Part shown: positions 54,359 to 64,000 of the stretch, one piece after another
How positions within the stretch are numbered: position 1 is the first letter of the stretch
Layout of the letters: every line of letters begins with the position of its first letter
Origin: Prostheceraeus crozeri
Taxonomy: Eukaryota; Platyhelminthes; Polycladida; Euryleptidae
Direction of reading: 5' to 3'
Length of the DNA: 64,000 bases
NCBI GenBank assembly: GCA_907163375.1
Contig: CAJQUW010007746.1
Span: forward strand, 62,001-126,000
The notes under the pieces: model-generated
Told to the model about the DNA's origin: nothing
Seen by the model: the letters and a program-made list of their open reading frames with translations, nothing else
The model's database searches: none
Made by a program: the position numbers and the translations under genes

Positions 54359-56557
54359 ACATCTGGTGTTTACTTTAATAAATTATTTTTTTTCTTTTTG
54401 CATGTTGAGGTTTTACCTATATCTAATGAAACGAAGTGGGGGCCTAATTATAGCCAGCTCATCGACTTCAAATTTGAGTAACGAACAGCTCACATTCTAC
54501 TAAGACGTTTGACATCTAAAAATTATTTTAATCAATTCTACTGGACTTTGACACTTCTTTTTCATATAGTGTCCGTCAAATGAACGTGCCTGTAGCCTAT
54601 GTATGGCTGTAATAATCAAAGTAATTAGCAAAATATGTAGCTCTGAGCATTTCAATAATCCAAGTTTGACGTCGATCTAAGAGTCTGGAGGGTTCTTATT
54701 CCTAGGATATAGTTTGCATTAATTTCCTTTGATAAGATGCTATACTCTTAACCAAGGATACAATTCTGAGCCTTTCACAACGTAAGTTTGACGTCGATCT
54801 GAGACTATGGAGGGTTCTAATTGCTATCCTATAGTTGGCATCAATTTGTATAAAATATCATACAAATTTTAACGAAGCCTTTGCTTTCGATAAATCCTAC
54901 AATTAGAAAATTATTGTTATATAGCTTACTAAACGAAGAAGGAGGCCTAACTAAAAATTGAATAGAACTGCATGGCTCATCGTCTTCAAATGTCTTTAAC
55001 GAACAATTCATATTCTACTAAAATTTTAGACATCTACATGTAGTAGGCCTGACTGTTTTGATCAATTTTGCTGGATTTTGACACTAATTCTTTTTCATAA
55101 AGTCTTCATCAAATGAACATGTCTATATGTATGGCTGTATTAATCAAAGTTATAAGCAGAATATGTAGCTCTGAGTCTTTCATAATCCAAGTTTGACGTC
55201 GATCTAAGAGTCTGGAGGGTTCTAATTCTTTGCGCTTACACATAATGTCGCTTTCATTTAATTAGACAATTTGCATAATAACATGCACATTTTAACGAAA
55301 TCTCTGCATAGATTTGCTTTCGAAAATTCCGACAATTAGAAAATGATTGCTGTATACAGCTTGCTAAAGGTCTGGAAATTGCTAATTCTCTATCTCACAG
55401 TAATTAGGAAATGATCGGAAATAAAGATCTAAAATCACTAACTATGCATGGAAGCAGTTCATGTCTGTAAGGGGGAGATATCTTTATGCTTTTATATATT
55501 TTAAAAGTGAACTTTGCATCTATGGCAAGGCCAGGGATATCAGTTTCAGGTCAGTGAGCATTGACCTAATGGAAAAAATTGGATTTGAGCTTGAACAGCT
55601 TAGGGGCTTTCAATTTTGGGTCAAATTTTTCGAGTAAATGGCAACATGTTCCTTGCAGCATGGTGCATAAAAGTACAGTTATTTGAGCCATCACCAATTA
55701 AATCTTGACAGATGAAATTCGAAAACTTGGCAAAAGCTTTACTCTTTTAGACGGCTCATAGGGTGGGCACGATTATCTACGCAACTTGCTAGATTGCCTC
55801 ATTATATTAGGAGATGGGAAGACATTTTCCAGTCATAGATTGCTAATTGCTTTATCCAAAGCTGGAACAAGGCCATAGAACGTTCATCTAGCAGGTCTAA
55901 TATATTTCAAAAGTTTTGTCAGCATGGAAACATTATGGCATTTCAGATGCTTGTGCTTTGAATCAAAGGTTACTCTTGATTGATTGATGTCTACACTTCA
56001 AGCGCAATACCAATTTGCAATGAATGCAGCATGCCTTAGAACAGTATCAACCATTGTCAATATGCCAGCACTTTGCATGGACTGCATTCCTATGGATAAG
56101 CAACATGACTGAATTACGTTGGGTATAGACGACTAATCTTGTGATGCCATTTAATATCAATTGTTTCAAAATGAATGACATGATTAAAAGTAAGTCAACA
56201 TAGACTATTAAAAATGTCAGTTGTTATATTCAGTTCAAACCAGATGTGTTATAGCTCAACTGCACAACTTAGTAAATATTTCAATTGAAATCAACACTGT
56301 TACGCTTTGAATTGCTAAGCCTCAATCAGATATGATGCATGTGAAATTATTTAGTTTATGTAGATAATGATGATTGTGATTTTTATCAAGACATTCGAAA
56401 TATGTTGTGTTAGCGAAATTAATTTTGAACTTCAATTTTTTAGCGAAATTTGAATAGCAAGCTCACTTAGACTTAGTGACAAATTAAATGACACAGCAAC
56501 TGCATTTAGACGCTTGATATACGTTATAATTTTTGTCCATATTAATGAAAGCATGTC

Positions 56558-56767
56558 TTATTGGGTGACTAAAGACAAATGAACCTTCTGATACCTTTGT
56601 AGTCGGAAAGAGTCGGGTATTTTTAAGATTTTAATGCACCTGTCTTTAATTTCAAAAATTGGACTTCCTGTTTCACGTTTGAGAATCATAACGCAAATGT
56701 TATAGAATAGAATCGTCAGCTGAGGATGATGCGTAAGGATATAATTTAATGCAGATTGAGCTTTCAT
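56558..56767 (-). CDS. Conserved short ORF of satellite unit 3
   Basis: 69 codons, same predicted peptide as unit 2. Confidence 0.3.
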   Translation of the reverse strand: MKAQSALNYILTHHPQLTILFYNICVMILKRETGSPIFEIKDRCIKILKIPDSFRLQRYQKVHLSLVTQ

Positions 56768-58968
56768 ACATTTGGTGTTTACTTTAATAAATTATTTTCT
56801 TTCTTTTTGCATGTTGAGGTTTTAACTACATCTAATGAAACGAAGTAGGGGCCTAATTATAGCCAGCTCATCGACTTCAAATTTGAGTAACGAACAGCTC
56901 ACATTCTACTAAGACGTTTGACATCTAAAAATTATTTTAATCAATTCTACTGGACTTTGACACTTCTTTTTCATATAGTGTCCGTCAAATGAACGTGCCT
57001 GTAGCCTATGTATGGCTGTAATAATCAAAGTAATTAGCAAAATATGTAGCTCTGAGCATTTCAATAATCCAAGTTTGACGTCGATCTAAGAGTCTGGAGG
57101 GTTCTTCTTCCTAGGATATAGTTTGCATTAATTTCCTTTGATAAGATGCTATACTCTTAACCAAGGGATACAATTCTGAGCCTTTCACAACGTAAGTTTG
57201 ACGTCGATCTGAGACTATGGAGGGTTCTAATTGCCATCCTATAGTTGGCATCAATTTGTATAAAATATCATACAAATTTTAACGAAGCCTTTGCTTTCGA
57301 TAAATCCTACAATTAGAAAATTATTGTTATATAGCTTACTAAACGAAGAAGGAGGCCTAACTCAAAATTGAATAGAAGTGCATGGCTCATCGACTTCAAA
57401 TTTCTTTAACGAACAATTCATATTCTACTAAAATTTTAGACATCTACATGTAGTAGGCCTGACTGTTTTGATCAATTTTGCTGGATTTTGACACTAATTC
57501 TTTTTCATAAAGTCTTCATCAAATGAACGTGTCTATATGTATGGCTGTATTAATCAAAGTTATAAGCAGAATATGTAGCTCTGAGTCTTTCATAATCCAA
57601 GTCTGACGTCGATCTAAGAGTCTGGAGGGTTCTAATTCTTTGCGCTTACACATAATGTCGCTTTCATTTAATTAGACAATTTGCATAATAACATGCACAT
57701 TTTAACGAAATCTCTGCATAGATTTGCTTTCGAAAATTCCGACAATTAGAAAATGATTGCTGTATACAGCTTGCTAAAGGTCTGGAAATTGCTAATTCTC
57801 TATCTCACAGTAATTAGGAAATGATCGGAAATAAAGATCTAAAATCACTAACTATGCATGGAAGCAGTTCATGTCTGTAAGGGGGAGATATCTTTCTGCT
57901 TTTATATATTTTAAAAGTGAACTTTGCATCTATGGCAAGGCCAGGGATATCAGTTTCAGGTCAGTGAGCATTGACCTAATGGAAAAAATTGGAATTTGAG
58001 CTTGAACAGCTTAGGGGCCTTGAATTTTGGGTCAAATTTTTCGAGTAAATGGCAACATGTTCCTTGCAGCATGGTGCATAAAAGTACAGTTATTTGAGCC
58101 ATCACCAATTAAATCTTGACAGATGAAATTCGAAAACTTGGCAAAAGCTTTACTCTTTTAGACGGCTCATAGGGTGGGCACGATTATCTACGCAACTTGC
58201 TAGATTGCCTCATCATATTAGGAGATGGGAAGACATTTTCCAGTCATAGATTGCTAATTGCTTTATCCAAAGCTGGAACAAGGCCATAGAACGTTCATCT
58301 AGCAGGTCTAATATATTTCAAAAGTTTTGTCAGCATGGAAACATTATGGCATTTCAGATGCTTGTGCTTTGAATCAAAGGTTACTCTTGATTGATTGATG
58401 TCTACACTTCAAGGGCAATACCAATTTGCAATGAATGCAGCATGCCTTAGAACAGTATCAACCATTGTCAATATGCCAGCACTTTGCATGGACTGCATTC
58501 CTATGGATAAGCAACATGACTGAATTACGTTGGGTATAGACGACTAATCTTGTGATGCCATTTAATATCAATTGTTTCAAAATGAATGACATGATTAAAA
58601 GTAAGTCAACATAGACTATTAAAAATGTCAGTTGTTATATTCAGTTCAAACCAGATGTGTTATAGCTCAACTGCACAACTTAGTAAATATTTCAATTGAA
58701 ATCAACACTGTTACGCTTTGAATTGCTAAGCCTCAATCAGATATGATGCATGTGAAATTATTTAGTTTATGTAGATAATGATGATTGTGATTTTTATCAA
58801 GACATTCGAAATATGTTGTGTTAGCGAAATTAATTTTGAACTTCAATTTTTTAGCGAAATTTGAATAGCAAGCTCACTTAGACTTAGTGACAAATTAAAT
58901 GACACAGCAACTGCATTTAGACGCTTGATATACGTTATAATTTTTGTCCATATTAATGAAAGCATGTC

Positions 58969-59178
58969 TTATTGGGTGACTAAAGACAAATGAACCTTCT
59001 GATACCTTTGTAGTCGGAAAGAGTCGGGTATTTTTAAGATTTTAATGCACCTGTCTTTAATTTCAAAAATTGGACTTCCTGTTTCACGTTTGAGAATCAT
59101 AACGCAAATGTTATAGAATAGAATCGTCAGCTGAGGATGATGCGTAAGGATATAATTTAATGCAGATTGAGCTTTCAT
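58969..59178 (-). CDS. Conserved short ORF of satellite unit 4
   Basis: 69 codons, same predicted peptide as units 2 and 3. Confidence 0.3.
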   Translation of the reverse strand: MKAQSALNYILTHHPQLTILFYNICVMILKRETGSPIFEIKDRCIKILKIPDSFRLQRYQKVHLSLVTQ

Positions 59179-61379
59179 ACATTTGGTGTTTACTTTAATA
59201 AATTATTTTTTTTCTTTTTGCATGTTGAGGTTTTAACTATATCTAATGAAACGAAGTAGGGGCCTAATTATAGCCAGCTCATCGACTTCAAATTTGAGTA
59301 ACGAACAGCTCACATTCTACTAAGACGTTTGACATCTAAAAATTATTTTAATCAATTCTACTGGACTTTGACACTTCTTTTTCATATAGTGTCCGTCAAA
59401 TGAACGTGCCTGTAGCCTATGTATGGCTGTAATAATCAAAGTAATTAGCAAAATATGTAGCTCTGAGCATTTCAATAATCCAAGTTTGACGTCGATCTAA
59501 GAGTCTGGAGGGTTCTTCTTCCTAGGATATAGTTTGCATTAATTTCCTTTGATAAGATGCTATACTCTTAACCAAGGGATACAATTCTGAGCCTTTCACA
59601 ACGTAAGTTTGACGTCGATCTGAGACTATGGAGGGTTCTAATTGCCATCCTATAGTTGGCATCAATTTGTATAAAATATCATACAAATTTTAACGAAGCC
59701 TTTGCTTTCGATAAATCCTACAATTAGAAAATTATTGTTATATAGCTTACTAAACGAAGAAGGAGGTCTAACTAAAAATTGAATAGAGGTGCATGGCTCA
59801 TCGACTTCAAATTTCTTTAACGAACAATTCATATTCTACTAAAATTTTAGACATCTACATGTAGTAGGCCTGACTGTTTTGATCAATTTTGCTGGATTTT
59901 GACACTAATTCTTTTTCATAAAGTCTTCATCAAATGAACGTGTCTATATGTATGGCTGTATTAATCAAAGTTATAAGCAGAATATGTAGCTCTGAGTCTT
60001 TCATAATCCAAGTTTGACGTCGATCTAAGAGTCTGGAGGGTTCTAATTCTTTGCGCTTACACATAATGTCGCTTTCATTTAATTAGACAATTTGCATAAT
60101 AACATGCACATTTTAACGAAATCTCTGCATAGATTTGCTTTCGAAAATTCCGACAATTAGAAAATGATTGCTGTATACAGCTTGCTAAAGGTCTGGAAAT
60201 TGCTAATTCTCTATCTCACAGTAATTAGGAAATGATCGGAAATAAAGATCTAAAATCACTAACTATGCATGGAAGCAGTTCATGTCTGTAAGGGGGAGAT
60301 ATCTTTCTGCTTTTATATATTTTAAAAGTGAACTTTGCATCTATGGCAAGGCCAGGGATATCGGTTTCAGGTCAGTGAGCATTGACCTAATGGAAAAAAT
60401 TGGAATTTGAGCTTGAACAGCTTAGGGGCCTTCAATTTTGGGTCAAATTTTTCGAGTAAATGGCAACATGTTCCTTGCAGCATGGTGCATAAAAGTACAG
60501 TTATTTGAGCCATCACCAATTAAATCTTGACAGATGAAATTCGAAAACTTGGCAAAAGCTTTACTCTTTTAGACGGCTCATAGGGTGGGCACGATTATCT
60601 ACGCAACTTGCTAGATTGCCTCATTATATTAGGAGATGGGAAGACATTTTCCAGTCATAGATTGCTAATTGCTTTATCCAAAGCTGGAACAAGGCCATAG
60701 AACGTTCATCTAGCAGGTCTAATATATTTCAAAAGTTTTGTCAGCATGGAAACATTATGGCATTTCAGATGCTTGTGCTTTGAATCAAAGGTTACTCTTG
60801 ATTGATTGATGTCTACACTTCAAGCGCAATACCAATTTGCAATGAATGCAGCATGCCTTAGAACAGTATCAACCATTGTCAATATGCCAGCACTTTGCAT
60901 GGACTGCATTCCTATGGATAAGCAACATGACTGAATTACGTTGGGTATAGACGACTAATCTTGTGATGCCATTTAATATCAATTGATTCAAAATGAATGA
61001 CATGATTAAAAGTAAGTCAACATAGACTATTAAAAATGTCAGTTGTTATATTCAGTTCAAACCAGATGTGTTATAGCTCAACTGCACAACTTAGTAAATA
61101 TTTCAATTGAAATCAACACTGTTATGCTTTGAATTGCTAAGCCTCAATCAGATATGATGCATGTGAAATTATTTAGTTTATGTAGATAATGATGATTGTG
61201 ATTTTTATCAAGACATTCGAAATATGTTGTGTTAGCGAAATTAATGTTGAACTTCAATTTTTTAGCGAAATTTGAATAGCAAGCTCACTTAGACTTAGTG
61301 ACAAATTAAATGACACAGCAACTGCATTTAGACGCTTGATATACGTTATCATTTTTGTCCATATTAATGAAAGCATGTC

Positions 61380-61592
61380 TTATTGGGTGACTAAAGACAA
61401 ATGAACCTTCTGATACCTTTGTAGTCGGAAAGAGTCGGGTATTTTATTTAAGATTTTAATGCACCTGTCTTTAATTTCAAAAATTGGACTTCCTGTTTCA
61501 CGTTTGAGAATCATAACGCAAATGTTATAGAATAGAATCGTCAGCTGAGGATGATGCGTAAGGATATAATTTAATGCAGATTGAGCTTTCAT
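61380..61592 (-). CDS. Conserved short ORF of satellite unit 5
   Basis: 70-codon form with the extra Asn codon, like unit 1, but with Pro like units 2-4: an intermediate allele. Confidence 0.3.
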   Translation of the reverse strand: MKAQSALNYILTHHPQLTILFYNICVMILKRETGSPIFEIKDRCIKILNKIPDSFRLQRYQKVHLSLVTQ

Positions 61593-63793
61593 ACATCTGG
61601 TGTTTACTTTAATAAATTATTTTTTTTCTTTTTGCATGTTGAGGTTTTACCTATATCTAATGAAACGAAGTAGGGGCCTAATTATAGCCAGCTCATCGAC
61701 TTCAAATTTGAGTAACGAACAGCTCACATTCTACTAAGACGTTTGACATCTAAAAATTATTTTAATCAATTCTACTGGACTTTGACACTTCTTTTTCATA
61801 TAGTGTCCGTCAAATGAACGTGCCTGTAGCCTATGTATGGCTGTAATAATCAAAGTAATTAGCAAAATATGTAGCTCTGAGCATTTCAATAATCCAAGTT
61901 TGACGTCGATCTAAGAGTCTGGAGGGTTCTTATTCCTAGGATATAGTTTGCATTAATTTCCTTTGATAAGATGCTATACTCTTAACCAAGGGATACAATT
62001 CTGAGCCTTTCACAACGTAAGTTTGACGTCGATCTGAGACTATGGAGGGTTCTAATTGCCATCCTATAGTTGGCATCAATTTGTATAAAATATCATACAA
62101 ATTTTAACGAAGCCTTTGCTTTCGATAAATCCTACAATTAGAAAATTATTGTTATATAGCTTACTAAACGAAGAAGGAGGCCTAACTAAAAATTGAATAG
62201 AACTGCATGGCTCATCGACTTCAAATTTCTTTAACGAACAATTCATATTCTACTAAAATTTTAGACATCTACATGTAGTAGGCCTGACTGTTTTGATCAA
62301 TTTTGCTGGATTTTGACACTAATTCTTTTTCATAAAGTCTTCATCAAATGAACGTGTCTATATGTATGGCTGTATTAATCAAAGTTATAAGCAGAATATG
62401 TAGCTCTGAGTCTTTCATAATCCAAGTTTGACGTCGATCTAAGAGTCTGGAGGGTTCTAATTCTTTGCGCTTACACATAATGTCGCTTTCATTTAATTAG
62501 ACAATTTGCATAATAACATGCACATTTTAACGAAATCTCTGCATAGATTTGCTTTCGAAAATTCCGACAATTAGAAAATGATTGCTGTATACAGCTTGCT
62601 AAAGGTCTGGAAATTGCTAATTCTCTATCTCACAGTAATTAGGAAATGATCGGAAATAAAGATCTAAAATCACTAACTATGCATGGAAGCAGTTCATGTC
62701 TGTAAGGGGGAGATATCTTTCTGCTTTTATATATTTTAAAAGTGAACTTTGCATCTATGGCAAGGCCAGGGATATCGGTTTCAGGTCAGTGAGCATTGAC
62801 CTAATGGAAAAAATTGGAATTTGAGCTTGAACAGCTTAGGGGCCTTCAATTTTGGGTCAAATTTTTCGAGTAAATGGCAACATGTTCCTTGCAGCATGGT
62901 GCATAAAAGTACAGTTATTTGAGCCATCACCAATTAAATCTTGACAGATGAAATTCGAAAACTTGGCAAAAGCTTTACTCTTTTAGACGGCTCATAGGGT
63001 GGGCACGATTATCTACGCAACTTGCTAGATTGCCTCATTATATTAGGAGATGGGAAGACATTTTCCAGTCATAGATTGCTAATTGCTTTATCCAAAGCTG
63101 GAACAAGGCCATAGAACGTTCATCTAGCAGGTCTAATATATTTCAAAAGTTTTGTCAGCATGGAAACATTATGGCATTTCAGATGCTTGTGCTTTGAATC
63201 AAAGGTTACTCTTGATTGATTGATGTCTACACTTCAAGCGCAATACCAATTTGCAATGAATGCAGCATGCCTTAGAACAGTATCAACCATTGTCAATATG
63301 CCAGCACTTTGCATGGACTGCATTCCTATGGATAAGCAACATGACTGAATTACGTTGGGTATAGACGACTAATCTTGTGATGCCATTTAATATCAATTGA
63401 TTCAAAATGAATGACATGATTAAAAGTAAGTCAACATAGACTATTAAAAATGTCAGTTGTTATATTCAGTTCAAACCAGATGTGTTATAGCTCAACTGCA
63501 CAACTTAGTAAATATTTCAATTGAAATCAACACTGTTATGCTTTGAATTGCTAAGCCTCAATCAGATATGATGCATGTGAAATTATTTAGTTTATGTAGA
63601 TAATGATGATTGTGATTTTTATCAAGACATTCGAAATATGTTGTGTTAGCGAAATTAATTTTGAACTTCAATTTTTTAGCGAAATTTGAATAGCAAGCTC
63701 ACTTAGACTTAGTGACAAATTAAATGACACAGCAACTGCATTTAGACGCTTGATATACGTTATCATTTTTGTCCATATTAATGAAAGCATGTC

Positions 63794-64000
63794 TTATTGG
63801 GTGACTAAAGACAAATGAACCTTCTGATACCTTTGTAGTCGGAAAGAGTCGGGTATTTTTAAGATTTTAATGCACCTGTCTTTAATTTCAAAAATTGGAC
63901 TTCCTGTTTCACGTTTGAGAATCATAACGCAAATGTTATAGAATAGAATCGTCAGCTGAGGATGATGCGTAAGGATATAATTTAATGCAGATTGAGCTTT
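63794..64000 (-). CDS. Conserved short ORF of satellite unit 6, start beyond the window
   Basis: Sixth copy of the ORF, 69-codon type. The stop (63794-63796) and almost the whole frame are inside; the start codon lies just past base 64000. Confidence 0.3.
   Translation of the reverse strand, partial: KAQSALNYILTHHPQLTILFYNICVMILKRETGSPIFEIKDRCIKILKIPDSFRLQRYQKVHLSLVTQ

Larger units (their letters stand above)
50671..64000. repeat. 2.41-kb tandem satellite array, at least 5.5 units, open at the window end
   Basis: Head-to-tail copies of a unit of about 2.41 kb. The anchor ACTTTGCATCTATGGCAAGG occurs at 50691, 53103, 55511, 57921, 60332 and 62746, giving periods of 2412, 2408, 2410, 2411 and 2414. 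Copies differ by scattered single bases and very short indels. The left edge is sharp at about 50671. Within each unit a segment of about 520 bp is present twice (starts near 52050 and 52570 in the first copy), and a motif AGTTTGACGTCGATCT is present three times. Each unit holds one conserved short minus-strand ORF. No rRNA, tRNA or spliceosomal RNA gene was recognised in the unit. Confidence 0.97.

Noticed and set aside
50671-64000. rDNA, 5S, snRNA or spliced-leader gene cluster as the basis of the tandem array
   Set aside because: None of the conserved core words of 5S, U1, U2, U4, U5 or U6 was found in the unit on either strand.

Overview
This is a repeat-dominated stretch of an animal nuclear genome, probably an invertebrate. 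It is AT-rich outside two G-rich arrays. It carries BEL/Pao and Ty3/gypsy retrotransposons, several LINEs with (ATT)n tails, mariner-type, hAT-like and piggyBac-like DNA transposons, long satellite arrays, and one secreted or surface leucine-rich-repeat (LRR) gene whose start codon follows a splice acceptor. Nothing looks bacterial, and the species cannot be named from the sequence.

Layout. 1-1134: nothing recognised. 1137-2908: mariner-type transposon with 194-bp terminal inverted repeats (TIRs) and an uninterrupted transposase. About 3340-5105: an old hAT-like copy, then a broken hAT transposase tail. 5562-6010: LINE endonuclease fragment. 6765-13512: Ty3/gypsy element (minus strand) with paired LTRs and a 5-bp target duplication, disabled by stops and frameshifts and by a nested Penelope-like reverse transcriptase (RT) fragment. 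About 14180-26936: a 14-bp G-rich minisatellite with a higher-order repeat of about 0.5 kb, split by a young, nearly intact 6.3-kb BEL/Pao element (19104-25400). 27066-28457: a signal peptide + LRR + LRRCT + Thr/Ser-rich stalk gene, the only convincing host gene. 28771-32114: LINE fragments and half of a mariner transposase. 32115-35480: nothing recognised. 35480-49800: a graveyard built on one decayed gypsy family (called G2 here), present as an inverted pol fragment, a gag interrupted by a 4.7-kb hAT-like insertion, and an LTR-gag remnant. G2 copies were also hit by a LINE (itself hit by a TTAA-flanked piggyBac-like element), a CACGG-ended TIR element and a degenerate mariner. About 50671-64000: at least 5.5 head-to-tail copies of a 2.41-kb unit, running off the window, each with the same 69-70 codon minus-strand ORF.

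The genes form no pathway. Each retroelement is a self-contained gag-pol set and the DNA transposons carry at most their own transposase. Nesting gives a relative history: the G2 gypsy copies are older than the LINE, mariner and hAT-like insertions in them; the LINE at 39.9-41.7 kb is older than the piggyBac-like element in it; the minisatellite is older than the BEL element. The best leads for new biology are the 2.41-kb array with its conserved ORF, the minisatellite that reads as the same 14-residue peptide in all three forward frames, and the LRR-stalk gene just downstream of that minisatellite.
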